A stretch of 64,000 nucleotides of DNA from Hysterangium stoloniferum (taxonomy: Eukaryota; Basidiomycota; Agaricomycetes; Hysterangiales; Hysterangiaceae). The notes below the pieces were generated by a model that did not search any database, was not told where the DNA came from, and was given only the letters and a program-made list of their open reading frames with translations. Below, one piece after another: positions 11,880 through 23,737 of this stretch. Position 1 is the stretch's first letter. Each line of letters opens with the position of its first letter. Both the position numbers and the translations under genes were made by a program. Location of the stretch: assembly GCA_015178975.1 (NCBI GenBank), contig WHVD01000163.1, forward strand, positions 62,001 through 126,000. Reading direction: 5' to 3'.

Positions 11880-13920
11880 CTGATTATATCTCGATTCATG
11901 ACACGACAATGTAGTTGGAGGTAGAGAAATCGCGTGTGCTGGGGCTCGGTTCGGCATGAAATGATGAAATCGGAATACGGAAGACGCGTCCTTGACCAAA
12001 AGGTTCTGCGACTTTATTGGGAAATGTGGACAGCTGAGAGTCAAAGAAGGGTGACCAAGCGTGGTTCGCCTACTGTTGGTAGTTGCCGGTCACTATCTAG
12101 GACAATTATTGTTGAAGTATACTACGTCACTGTTCTCGACGAAAGGGGCACTACAGGAGGCCATTCCACTTGGATATATGCGTAGTGATGGGGGTAGGGG
12201 GAGACACGCGCTCAACATATTCCGTCTTTGCGACACACATTATTTTCGAATGCATGCATTGAGACCGATAAAGAATTGATGTGAAGTGTCGGATATGAAA
12301 GAGGAGATATCGGCATGGAAGTCAATGCCCCATTTATCATAAGGAAAATTGACGCTCATGTTGAGGTGTAGGTCGTCCAAGTGTGTGGCTTCGTGCTGGG
12401 CCACCGATTGTTGAAAGGACTCTGTGTCGTGAGGTTGAACCTGAAGAGGTGCCGGAAATGCTCGTGCTCATGCTCGTAGTTGTATGCATTGGTATACCGT
12501 CATTGACTGAGGAGCCACTACGCCAAGGGAGATGGTGGATCCGTCGAAATTTAGTGGAATTCTTTCGTGTAGCGACACCAAGTGGTGAGGAACGGAAATA
12601 AGGTAAAGGAGGGGATAGAAACGGACATCGGAGTCGCTCACGCTGGAGCTAAGTGCCAATATCAGAAGCAATTGCATTGGAAGAAGCAGTAAGAATATTA
12701 ATACATGATTGGCCACATGTCCTGTCACCTCTGAAGCCTATGCCACAACCGTGGTCAATGATATGCAGCAGGGCGTCTACAAATGGTCGTTCCGGATAAT
12801 ACGCCATGGAAGGGGCCCATGCATCTCGGTTGAGGGTATAAGATACACGGAGAGGGTGGAGGCATCACCTGGATATATACATTGATCCGGGATCAGAGTT
12901 GAGGCGAGGCGGGGGACTCCCTCGAGGGGGGAAAAGATGAGCGTGAGGAAGAAGGAAGTCGCCATCAGTAGGGGACGATTGTAGTACGGCGGTCCAAGAT
13001 GGTTGCGCCTTTGACTCGACGGAGAGGAACAGTGGCTCGGCGCTGCAAGGCAAAATGATGTGCAAACTTTGGGGAACAGGCAAGAGCTGTCAGCAGATAA
13101 ACCAGAGCTTTTGGTAGGTGGTTGGTATGAGCAAGAGCCACCCATCGAAGCCAGCAGTGGCAGGATGTGCCGTATCGTATCGCGTGGGCAACGAAGTAGT
13201 CCGCCTTCCCGTCCTGCTCCTTCGAGTTCACAGGTTCAACGGTCGTGTAAATAAAAAGAACTGTTACAGATACTGCAAGAATCCTGTGAGATGGGAGACG
13301 AAAGAACAGAGGCAAAGAGAAGGGGGAAGGCGCTAATGAACAATAAAGGGAGATGGTCACACAAAGCCATATTGAGGGAGACCTATGATCACTAAAGAAC
13401 TCGGACAAATGGAATTTGTCCGATCTATCTTTGATAGTCCCTAATTTCCTATGAGGTCTTTGTTTTATGTAATCCTCCCTCTATGTTTTTGTTTTACCTT
13501 GATATCAAGTAAAAGCGTCCATGCATATATACAATAGAAGAGTAAGCTTTTATTCCGGTAGACTACCTGAGCGGAAAACATCTTTTTAGGCTTATTCGGA
13601 AGAATGAAGACTTCAAGGCCCGGTGCGATTGCGTAGAAGTCATATAGCTAGACTTTCTTATGCCCAAACCCGGCCAATGATTTAGTAGATGCCATCGTAT
13701 CCCATTCGTATAGCATGCTTAAGTGCGTGGATCCCCCCACAGGCATGTCGGGAGGTATGTCAGGTATCTGGCGCCTTTATAGTACTTATGGGTATAATCA
13801 GAACTCATTCTGTATCTCCTGTAAGAAACATGTAGTGCGGATTGGCCAATATAGTCGCCTTTTGGACGAGCTTAAGCAAGCATAATCCGTCAAACGAAAT
13901 GGCCAGCCCAGTCAATCCCG
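11880..13920. other. Unassigned low-conservation stretch
   Basis: Several ORFs on both strands between 12380 and 13410 overlap one another and none has a recognisable motif. Some minus-strand ones are hydrophobic (12468-12728), probably by composition. I report no gene here. Confidence 0.35.
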
Positions 13921-13928
13921 ACTACTTA

Positions 13929-14248
13929 CTATTGGACGACCGGTTTCATATCCTCCTTCGATCGTCCCAGGTGCATGCTACGCTCTTCAGCAAGTGAATA
14001 AATGCTTTGCAGTGATGATCCTGGCATTTCCTCGAGTTGTCGCGTGAGCTCATTAGCCCATTGCAAGGTATTAAATGCTTCCTGGCACTTCCCTGAAAGT
14101 ACTGAGATCTGATTGCCAGATTCCATTGACATTGTCTGGTTATGAGTTCCTGATAGTAGCTCCTAGGGCCATCATTAATGCGGTCGTGTGTACCGACCTG
14201 CACGAAAATCAATTTACAGACTTGGACTAACCGGATGCTGTTTGTCAT
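13929..14248 (-). other. Possible exon fragment of an unidentified protein
   Basis: The minus frame ending at 13929 reads about 67 codons of helix-like, low-bias composition (GKCQEAFNTLQWANELT, SLQSIYSLAEERS) and could be an exon of a helical-repeat protein. A second frame over 13946-14248 overlaps it. No family is recognised and no splice model was reached. Confidence 0.25.
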
Positions 14249-14394
14249 GTATAACAGGGATTCCTTGCCCTACTGCAGTCATACCCTGATTTATCCTTTA
14301 ACTGTATGATTGGTACAGATCTTTCTATACAAGGCATAAGACCTGATGTCTTTACTGATAGTAATTTGTACATATAATATAGTATACTTTGTTT

Positions 14395-14880
14395 AGCCAT
14401 AGCTCATTATACCGTAGTGGCCAGCATCTGCACTATGTTTGCCCTAAATGGCCCTCCATAACGCCCATATCGGCAAGAAGACTTTCGAGAATGGTGAGAT
14501 AAAATATTTTACAAACAACCACTCTCCTATATACTGATGAAGTACCAACCACTAACAGTGGGTGAATCTCCCTTTACTCATCTTTTATATTCTGTGGCCC
14601 TCAACTGTTCGTGCTTCTCAAGTTCTATACTCCTTTGTCCTCTCCATCGCTTGATGCGGAACAGATCTCTGGCGAGCTTGGTTTTTCTTCCTGAAACCAA
14701 ATTGAACCTGTCACAAGCTTCAGTAGTTACACAATGACAGTCTAAAGAGTAAATGCAATAGGAAGGCTTGACTAGAGGGCATGGAAGACCTCGTTTGAAA
14801 GGTCGGAGGCTCATTTGCTTCAACTTGTTAACTTTGAGAACATCGCTGGACTCATTATTTGAACCATTTTATTTTGTTGA
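14395..14880 (+). pseudogene. Third S33 peptidase-like remnant (5' and 3' scraps)
   Basis: 14401-14660 aligns with the 5' part of the second peptidase pseudogene (16694-17030). Shared features include the FENGE-type start block, the CTCCTATATACTGA word and the CTCTCCATCGCTTGATGC word. 14820-14870 resembles the downstream flank seen at 2230 and 18475 (AACATCGCTGGA versus AACGTCGCTGGA). The middle of the gene is missing. It is therefore a deleted third copy of the same duplicated locus. Confidence 0.5.
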
Positions 14881-14991
14881 TTTCACAAAATTAATTTTGG
14901 TACGGCCTCCTTTTGGCACCACCTTGTACCTGTTGCCCCCATAAGTGAGAGGTAGCAAACTTGCTACATATGCCATGCCAGTTTGAAGACT

Positions 14992-15810
14992 TGTTAGGAT
15001 ACACACACAGGCCGGGTTTCCAGAGAAACCCGCGGGATATCCGGTAGGACTTGGCTTCAGCTTATAGGCTGCGCCCTCGCTAGATCGTGTTGTCCAATTT
15101 CAAACGGACAGACGGGATCCCGGGGAATCCGGGCGGGGTTCGTGGGTCATAAGTTGTAAGTCGGGGGTCGTGGGTCGTGAGTCGAGTTGGTTGAGAGAGA
15201 TAGATGCGCCGGAGCCCGTGGGCTCTGACTAGTGCGAGCGATGTGAATTGAGTAAGGTTTTAGAGCGGAAAATATTATTAGATTACTGGGGGGAATCTAA
15301 GCTAATTTTCTGACTGGATTGTATGTACAACATCTGCCAGTTTATATAGACCGTGGAATGCATGACATACCAAATCCAGTAATAATGAAACGAAAACTAA
15401 CAAAACATGAAACGGGAATAGTAAACACCAAATTGGTGTTAGGAATGGAACGGAACGGAGCGGAGTCCGAATCGTGACAAAGCATAACCCATAACGGGAA
15501 ACGGAGCGGGAGCGGAGTCCTAAATTGTGACAGGTCATTTGACTAAAACGGGAATGGGGCTCGATTAGAGCGGTGACGGGATTCTAAGCGGGGACCGGTG
15601 ACTGATGCGTGGGACGAAGACGGACATAGACAGAGACGGAGTCCAGGGGAAGTCCGGTGACTGATATGTGTCATAATGAGGTTGAACGTAACGAGTCTTG
15701 ACATAACGGAGTCCGGGCGGGAAATCCTATAAACAGACAATTGGTGCTTGTAGCATGTGGGGGCGTATGGGTTAGTGCCTGGAGTCCGGCGGGATTGTCC
15801 AGTCGTAACA
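14992..15810 (+). mobile_element. Solo LTR, family A, with 5-bp TSD
   Basis: 819 bp running from TGTTAGGATAC to CGTAACA, flanked by AGACT on both sides (14987-14991 and 15811-15815). No internal retroelement sequence is adjacent, so it is a solo LTR. It contains the shared core GACTTGGCTTCAGCTTA at about 15047. Still rich in CpG compared with the copy at 25425-26215. Confidence 0.9.
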
Positions 15811-16038
15811 AGACTTTAAGAAATATTTGCCATTGATGGCTCAAGGTTTTCATCAGGCTGAGCCTATGGAAAAGAGTAGGATCCATCAGGAAGAGTGAAG
15901 ATGTGTCGTTTGGTACAGGGGGTGGTATTAGTAAAGTAAATGAGCCACCCAACCAGTAACATCCCACAGGAGTAGTTGGGCTTAGCTCAAGGGAACAGTG
16001 CACTGGAATGACAGCGAACCATAAAGGGATGGATTGTA

Positions 16039-16273
16039 TCAGGCGTCACGGTAGCCACATTCACAGGTGAATTCGCCGGCGCAGCACCAGCATTTTTCTT
16101 GATCCTTTCCCTTCCTCCTCACACCACCCTCCTCATCCTCCTCCTCATCCTCCCATTGACCCCCATCATCATTATCACCCTCCTCTCCCTCCTCATCCAC
16201 CTCATCCACCTCCTCCCCACCGAACCTGACACGCCATTCTTGTTCCCATGTCTGGAGAAGTTTAGGGCCGCCA
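16039..16273 (-). pseudogene. Terminal exon-like fragment with acidic repeat and Cys-rich end
   Basis: On the minus strand a GGTCAG acceptor at about 16274 opens a frame that runs to the stop at 16039. It encodes a strongly acidic Glu/Asp/Gly stretch and ends in CWCCAGEFTCECGYRDA, a Cys-rich tail. The pyrimidine-rich plus strand at 16100-16225 is the complement of the acidic codons. No upstream exon was identified and the family is not recognised. Confidence 0.3.
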
Positions 16274-16431
16274 CTGACCCCAGTGCAGATATTATTAGGT
16301 ATAACGAGTATTGCAGAAGTAAACGCGTGTATGAAAAAGGTGGGACAAAATGTCTCGAAAAGACGCAATGCATCATATGTTCAATCTCCTCTCGAATGTA
16401 CTCTTATATACGTGTAGTATTCCCTAGCTAT

Positions 16432-16459
16432 CTCTCAGCGAACGTTTATTCGCTGAGAG
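16432..16459. repeat. Perfect 11-bp hairpin
   Basis: CTCTCAGCGAA (16432-16442) and TTCGCTGAGAG (16449-16459) are exact inverted repeats around CGTTTA. Half of it (ATTCGCTGAGA) recurs at about 16555, next to a repeated ACTTAAAYGTCTTTAG word, so the surroundings are locally duplicated. Confidence 0.75.
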
Positions 16460-16771
16460 TAAGTGATATGTTTATTGCCTCATCACGAAACAAAACTTAT
16501 CTATGTATATAGTACTTAAATGTCTTTAGGTATTGTATAATATAGCAAACATTTATTCGCTGAGATACTTAAACGTCTTTAGATATGAGGTATTAGAGGC
16601 CGTCAGCTTCATGGGTTAGACGGAGTTCGCAGCGTTTTAGTGCTCTGTTAATTTGATGAGGTATACGTCAGTTCATGTGGATATATGCATAGCTATAGCT
16701 CATTTTCCCAAAGTGGCTGACATCTGCATCATGCTCACTCTCTCATAGCATCCCGAAATGCATGCATTGGC

Positions 16772-17902
16772 ATGAAGATCGTCGAAAATGGTGAAGTAAA
16801 ATGCTTCAAACAACCCTTGTCCTATATACTGAGTACCAATGACCAACAGTGGGCAAGCCATACTTGGTGACCATTCAGCCTCTGTGGTACTCAACTATCT
16901 GCCTCACCCAATAAAGCTGCTGGATTTCTTGGCTACGGGCGCATCTCTCAGGAAACAGTGCACTGTCCTGTGGGACCTGGTATCACCAAAGTCATTTATA
17001 CCAATTCATCCTCTCCGTCGCTTGATGCCGAATGGACTCCCAGGACGCCCGATTTCTCTTCCTCCACCCAGGTGGCAGCCACGAATACCTCCTCGTTTTC
17101 ACTGCCCTCGTCTCAACGCACGGAATACCTGTCATATTTTATGTCCAGATCGGAAGTGGGCGCTCGACGCATCTCCCAGAGAATCAGGGTGATGGCACCT
17201 TCTGGACCGAGGAGCGGTTCTATATTGAGTTACATAAATAACCCGGTTCGGCATCTAGGTATCCAGAGTGACTATCATATCTTGGGACATTTATGGAGTG
17301 TAATGCTGGGAGCCAACTACGCGACCAGTCAACCGAAAGGACTTGACAAGCTTATCATATCCGACTCTCCAGCGTCGATGGAATTATTTGTTCAGGCACC
17401 ATATAAGTTAGGAAAGAGACTACCATAGGATGGCCATAATAGGTTGACGAGGTATGGGGATTCAGGGAGGATGGATAGCAAGGATTATGAGGCAGAAACC
17501 ATAGTATATTATAAACTGCATGTGTGCAGGCTTGAAACATGGCCCGACGAGCTTGACGCAACTTTGAACTCGCTGGCGAAAGGTTCAACGGTGTATAGCA
17601 TCATGTACGTTCATAATACGCACATATAGGCGATTCTCATGGACAATTGATTATAAGAATGGTCCAAACGATTCCCATGTCATCGGGACGTTGAAGACAT
17701 GAATCGTAATTGATCAACTACATAACATCAACGTTAGCCGCCCTCAACAGATATTACGATTAATAACATGGTAAAACTGTGAAATCATTTTTTTTTAAAT
17801 AGTCGGAAGTGCAAGTGGGTTCAATTCGCCAATTCAAGCAATACACCCCGGTGGGAGGAGACAACCCGTTACTTGGACATTGTTGGCAACTTTCTGGCCT
17901 AA
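16772..17902 (+). pseudogene. S33 proline-iminopeptidase-like pseudogene, copy 2
   Basis: Most of an S33 alpha/beta hydrolase can be followed in pieces. There is a possible start at 16772 (MKIVENGEVK). The oxyanion-region part (FLHPGGSHEYL, then GIPVIFYVQIGSGRSTHLP) is at 17032-17241. The nucleophile region (NPVRHLGIQSDYHILGHLWS) is near 17230-17300. The cap-domain part KLIISDSPASMELFVQAP follows at 17340-17405, and the C-terminal KCKWVQFANSS block ends at TAA 17902. Frames change between these pieces, and several stops and a deletion around the catalytic Asp loop are present. The expected GHSWGG elbow reads GHLWSV, so the nucleophilic serine is replaced and the oxyanion glycines are lost. 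The gene sits next to the same downstream flank as copy 1. Confidence 0.8.
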
Positions 17903-19015
17903 TATCGCTGCAGGTTGGACATTAAATGTATTTTAAACAGAAATATGTGAGAATCAACCTTTTAACGTTAAGAAACCAGTGCCATTGAGGTGCCACAGCG
18001 CTCGTTGTATGTCGATAGTCGGCCGCCGTGAGATCTACAGAAGGAATGTCACTAAGTTCATAAAATCATCACTATGTAGACATGAGAACGATTAAATGTG
18101 TGAATTTGAGTGAGAAAAAAGGCTTTGAAGGAGCTCTGATGATCAAAGTGTTAGGAAAAGCCCAGGCGTCTATGAGTAGTTGCCACTTGAGTTATGTACG
18201 AACAATTCTGGTCACAATTTTGTATTTATTCAAGTGTCTCCTTATCAGAGCGTGTCAAATCTTAGTATTGGAGTATTCACAAATTACATATGGTACATTT
18301 TATGTTTCAAGCACGATAAGCTTGATAGTCTGAGAGAAGTCGGCAGCAGAGCAAGTGGTAAGTAATCGGAACCAAAACCAAAAGAAATAGAACGAAAAAA
18401 GATGCAAGCAAAGACAAGTCAACAAGAAGAATAAAAAGATTTGGTCTGGAAAGGTGAAGCCCGGCTTGGTTCAACTCGTCAACTTTAAGAACGTCGCTGG
18501 ATTTAAAGGTCTGTTTGCTAGTACTTCATGTATCATCTAAACAAGATGTCAGAATGAAGTATCAAAAGATTTATCATGAACGGGAGCTTACCAGAATTTA
18601 TGTCGGACTCGTAGCCAGGCTACACCCTGTATCAGTCTCAGAGTGTAGCCCGGCCATACGGGACACAGAGGGTGTTGCCGATGGACAGCCAAACCGTGAC
18701 TTGGGGCGGCTGGAGATCGGATGAGCTCAGTACGAAGTATAACTGTACGGGAGCGAGAGAAACTTACAGTTACATCGTTGCAGGGGCGCCATTCACCGGA
18801 TTTTATCCATACCAGCTGATAAAATCCGAGGTAGGATGCTTACAGAGTTGTCGCGGCAGGCCGGGGTCGAATCCAGGAAAGCCCTACGAAATCGGAGTTA
18901 GTAACCCAGTCTTGACGTCCTGTAAACAAATGTATAGGTATATAGTGGGGTTAGTCCCTGACTTACGCAATTTATAGGATAATAGACAACTCACTGGGTG
19001 TTAATTTTGAACATT
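17903..19015 (+). repeat. Segmental duplication flank, right copy
   Basis: Collinear with 1622-2760. Similarity stops at about 19015, just before retroelement E1, so E1 or the sequence joined to it interrupted this copy after the duplication. Confidence 0.7.
18618..18650. repeat. 12-bp hairpin (orientation B of loop)
   Basis: GGCTACACCCTG and CAGAGTGTAGCC flank the loop TATCAGTCT. The stem has one wobble-type difference from the left copy. The loop is the exact reverse complement of the loop at 2384-2392. Confidence 0.85.
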
Positions 19016-19069
19016 TCATGAAGATCAACCATCCAATCTTGACTCGGCTCACAGGCAGTAATCAAACCA

Positions 19070-22000
19070 TCCAAAAGTCCTTGGGGGGTGCCAGCCTTTG
19101 TTGTCTATCACAATGGGAAACTGCAAGTGGTGAGTGACTATAGGAAGTTGAACAGCCTAACAGTTCCCAATGAATTCCCGTTGCCACGCCAGTCTGAAAT
19201 CATGCAAGTGCTTTCAGGATCCAACATCCTATCTTCCTTTGACACATTAGCCGGCTTTACCCAACTTGAAATGTTAGAAGAAGATAACTGAAGACTGCCT
19301 TCAGATCCCATCAAGGACTGTGGCAATTCAGGAGAATGCCCTTTGGACTTTGTAATGGACCCTCTATATTCCAGAGAGTTATGCAAACTATACTTGCACC
19401 TTACTTATGGATATTCTGCCTAGTTTATATTGATGACATTGTGATCTTTTCTAAGACATGGGACGATCATTTAGAGCATCTAGACCAGGTTCTACAAGCC
19501 ATAATTGTAGCGGGAATCACTCTCTTGCCCAAAAAATGCTATGTTGGGTATAACTCAATTCTATTACTAGGACATAAGGTGTCTAGACTTGGTTTTTCGA
19601 CCCATCAAGAAAAGGTCGCTGCCATACTGGAACTAGCTATGCCTGCCAAGATAGCAGATCTTCAATGTTTCCTCGGGATGGTTCTGTACTTCTCAGCTTA
19701 CATACCATTTTATTCCTGGATGGTTGCTCCACTCTCCAACCTCTTAGAGAAAGGAGTCCATTGGACTTGGGATTCTGAACATGCCTGAGCTTTTGAAGAC
19801 ATCAAGGTTGTGTTGAGCTCTGCTCCAGTACTCGGACACCCCGTGAGTGGCATGCCTTATCAGCTATACATGGACATTTTGGACTTCAGACTGGGATGTT
19901 GTCTTCAACAAATACAGAAAATGATGCTCAAGGACCTAAAAGATACTAAAATCTATGCCCAAGCAAGATCAGCCTTCGATCAATCTCGAGATGTGCCCAT
20001 TTTCATTACTCATTATAAAACCAAGGAGCCAGAATTCACTTGGACGGATTCCTGGGCCTCAGATTTTGATGACACCAGTGTCACTGTCAAGCACATCATT
20101 GCCTATTGGAGCCACACGCTCAAGAAAGCAGAATGTAATTACTCTGCCATGGAGTGAGAAGTGTTAGTCGCTAAAGAGGGACTAGTCCATTTCCAGCCCT
20201 TTATCGAGGGAGAACATATCCTTCTGATCTCTGACCATGCAGCATTACAATGGGCCAGATCCTATGAGAATACCAATAATCGACTGGCTGCATGGGGGGT
20301 GGTATATGCTGCATACCCCACTCTGGAAATTTTACATCGAGCGGGACAGATACACAGCAATGTTGACCCACTGTCTAGACTTCCTCAAGTACCTGACTGT
20401 GCTAGTCCTGCAAGAGACGACCTCTTACCAATCGTAGCGGATTCTCACAACCGGAATGACAATGAGACATTATGGGAGAACAAACCAATGGAAAAGGCCG
20501 TCTTTTTCACTCATCACAAGTTAGTTGAACCAATTGGAATGATGGAAGAGGTCCCCCAAATGAAATGGGATTTGCACAACCTCCCCAGAAATGATGAAAT
20601 TGACAAGGCAAACTTTACTCTCTCGAACCCCCAATTTCTTATAGAAATCAATGAGAACTATGCTAAGGAACTTTGCGATGGATATCAGAGGGATCCCACT
20701 TTCAGAAATCATTATGCCGCCGATCCCATTTCCCCAAATATAGTAGCTACCCCTTCACAGGATTTCATCAGCAAGAATAAGCTATTGTTCTTTCGAGATT
20801 CAGACTGGAAAAGTCAAATCTGCATACCTAGCAGCATGACATCAACCATACTCATATTGATACATGACAACCCCTTCGAAGGAGCTCATGCAGGTGGTCA
20901 CAGACTTTTTCAGCTGATGAAGGACCAGTTTTTCTGGCCGAGGATGTTGCAGAACTGTGTGGTGTATGCTCACAGCTGTGACATATGCCAGAAAACTAAG
21001 GTTGATGATTCCACTCGACAAGGAGCTCTTCGACCCACGGATGTACCCTTAAGGCTATTTGAAGTTGTGTCAATGGACCTGATTACCGGATTGCCTCCTT
21101 CTGCAGAGGGTGCTTACTCAGCTATCTTTGTCACTGTGGATAAACTCATGCATTTTTTAATTTGTGAGCCCACGACTTCAGATCTATCCACAGAAGGATT
21201 TGTGTGAATCTTTGTGAATAAAGTAGCCACTCCTTTCGGCCTACCCTCAAGGATAATCTGTGATCAAGACAAGAAGTGGACCTGTAGGTTCTGGAGAGAG
21301 GTCTGCAAGGTATACAGAAGCGCCCTTGCGGTATCCTCATCCCATCATCCTCAAACTGACGGTCAAATGGAGAATGCCAATGCTATCGTTGAGCAAATGC
21401 TCAGAGCATACTGTGCTTCTTCAAAAGAGGAATGGTCTAAATGGACTCAGGTGGTGGCTCATACCTACAATTTGATGGTTCAGAGTTCAACAAGCTACGC
21501 ACTGGCCTTTTTGTTGATGGGATACTTACCAAGAGGAATGTCTCACTGCCTAGGAGGGGATGACCCCGTGGTTCCCAGGGAATTGTCAGATAGTTCTTTA
21601 GCTGACCAATGGATCTTAGAATTGGAAAACCATCGACAGGTGGATGGGATTTGATTGCACAAGCACAAGAAATGCAAGCTCGCAGCTACAATAAGAAAAG
21701 GAGATTGGTGGAAGATATCTCAGAAGGAGATTATGTTCTAATCAATCCTCATTCCCTCGAGCTTGTCGAAGCCAAAGGACCTGGGAGGAAACTTATGCAA
21801 AGACGGATAGGGTCATTCGAAGTCTTGGAGAAGATCAATCCTCAAGTCTTTCGACTCCACATTCCCTCACAATATCAACTACACCCAGTGATCAACCGAG
21901 AGCATCTTAAAAAGTACCATCTCTCCCCCAAGGAATTCAGATCAAGGGAGCTACTTGAGAATCCTCAGTAACTAGACTGTAATGATGAGGAGTACAAAGT

Positions 22001-22150
22001 AGAAGCTATAGTAGGATACAAAAAGCATCAAAATCAACTCCTCTTCCAAGTATGATGGAAAGGGGATGCACCTGGTTAAATGGCAATGACCTTCGTAATG
22101 CCCCCACTCTTCTCAGAGCTTACAAAACTATTTATCAAATATAATGATCA
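19070..22150 (+). pseudogene. pol: E1 pol: reverse transcriptase, RNase H, integrase, chromodomain (inactive)
   Basis: Reverse transcriptase carries VYIDDIVIFSK near 19425. RNase H follows at about 19860-20280 and the zinc-binding integrase N-terminus (HAGGHRLF, CDICQKTK) at about 20890-21000. The integrase core shows SMDLITGLP near 21075, IICDQDKKW near 21255 and HHPQTDGQMEN near 21345. A degraded chromodomain lies at 21990-22150 (QLLFQV then WKGD after a stop). Compared with E2 the frame is interrupted by a one-base loss near 19290, CGA to TGA changes near 19786, 20155 and 21205, and a changed end near 21970. In the RNase H region the expected Asp of YTDAS reads YMDIL, another loss. It has a Trp codon (19072) where E2 has TAG. 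Confidence 0.85.
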
Positions 22151-22275
22151 TTTCACCTTTTCATGACGACAACCCACCACCCTCACCCACACCCAAGCCC
22201 TCTCCAGCACTGCAGCCAACCCCACCCCCCACACATCACCTGACCCCCTTGTTGCCACCCGCTCTACCCTGATGC

Positions 22276-23572
22276 TGTGAGGTATCAGCTTTATCTCATA
22301 ATTTTCTCTTAATTTTCTTTGAATTTATTAATATTTTCTCGAATTTATTGTATTTTTATTATATTTTTATTGTGAAATATAGGCTCTATTCCTTTTAACT
22401 TCGCATAATAATAGCATATATGAACTCATATTATGCTATTATATCTTAGTTAATTTATTATAATTTTCAACTAATTATTTATATTTTATTTACTTAGTTA
22501 TTACCTTTCGGCACCTTGTACAGCCTAGTTTGCGCATTTTTGGAGTCATGTGACCTATTACATAAGCCTCCGGTGTCGGGATGTCACAAAGGTCACGAAT
22601 GTGACTACCCGAGTCACACAAGTCACGAACGTGACTACCCGAGTCATTATTAGGTTCTGCCGACTCATTGTTTGCTTCCGTCCCGGGACCGCGGCCTTGA
22701 ACCTTCATGCAAGAGGTTACAACCCTTGTCTCAGAGAAGAGAATCACATGATAGACAAAGGGTAAATATTGAGTAGAATATGAGGTCATTATGATCTCAC
22801 TAATGACCTCATAAACTAAATAGTTAGCTAATCATTGAGTTATCAAAATGTATATAAGGAGGGCCAAGTTTCCAATAAAACCAATCTATCTCACACATAT
22901 TTTACAGTACAGCACAGAAGCTTACCTCATCATCCTAAGGACAATAATAGCCTTAGTCTGATACACTAACTGCAAGCACCTACACTTGCAGCATCTTGAA
23001 TCTTTGTCAGCAACTCTTGGACTTAGCTAATCATCTAAGTTCCCCAGCCTCACAGCTACCCTTTAGGCTTATTAATTAGATAATAAACCTAATAAGTATC
23101 TAAGTATCCTTACTGAAATCCCTGCCAATACTAGATTACTCAAGGCCCAGCCCTAAGTTTATTGAATTAATCAAGTACAAGCACTCAGATAATCCAATAC
23201 ATATTATTTTCTCTATTAATAAATTATTTAAAACCTTGTTAAATAACTATTAATAGTTACAAATAAGCATACAAAAATCCGAAGCTTTTATATCAAGTCT
23301 CTGCCAAGTTACTGCGCATATACACATATATTCAGCTTCCAGCCCCTATTCTCAAGGAATAGTTCTTGTATTTGCTAAAAGAGTCATACACAGTTCTATT
23401 GAACCTTTCAATAATCAAAATAAGCATTGATTTGAGTTGTTTAAGCTTCATAGCGCAGCTCATTAATCTATCAGTATTTAAATTACTGGACCTTTGCTTG
23501 TTTTATTGTTGAAGCTCTGTGACACTATAGCATATATTGAGCTATCTAAGAGAATCCCCTGAATACATTACA
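22276..23572. mobile_element. Large solo LTR, family F, with TSD GATGC
   Basis: 1297 bp from TGTGAGGTATCAGC to ATACATTACA, flanked by GATGC at 22271-22275 and 23573-23577. AT-rich. TGTATATAAGG near 22850 is a good TATA-like promoter, giving plus orientation. The LTR separates E1 pol from E1 ORF3, so it landed after E1. Confidence 0.88.
22592..22646. promoter_or_regulatory. Two direct copies of a palindromic GTCACGAAYGTGAC motif in the LTR upstream region
   Basis: A 25-bp unit occurs twice, at 22592 and 22622. Each copy contains GTCACGAAYGTGAC, a near-palindrome, followed by TACCCGAGTCA. It lies about 200-260 bp upstream of the TATA-like box, where LTR enhancers usually sit. A role as a transcription-factor site is inferred. 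Confidence 0.4.
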
Positions 23573-23589
23573 GATGCCATTGTTCCCTG

Positions 23590-23652
23590 CAGTGTCGGAT
23601 ACTTCCCTTGTTCCCCTGCCAGTGTCGGATACTTCCCTTGTTCCCCTGCCAG
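23590..23652. repeat. Two copies of a 30-bp unit at the start of E1 ORF3
   Basis: The unit GCCAGTGTCGGATACTTCCC plus TTGTTCCCCT occurs twice in tandem and a third partial copy follows. Just outside the solo LTR F insertion. Confidence 0.7.
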
Positions 23653-23737
23653 TGCGGAGTCCACTGCCCGTCTCTCCCTGCTCACCTTGTGTTTCCCTGG
23701 GGAGCCCCATTAATTCAACCCAATATTACATTGATGG

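Noticed and set aside
12468-12728. Possible membrane protein on the minus strand
   Set aside because: Hydrophobic by composition only; it overlaps ORFs on the other strand, and has no splice or family support.
16099-16512. 137-codon plus ORF rich in Leu/Ile/Pro
   Set aside because: Complement of the acidic repeat of the minus-strand exon-like fragment.
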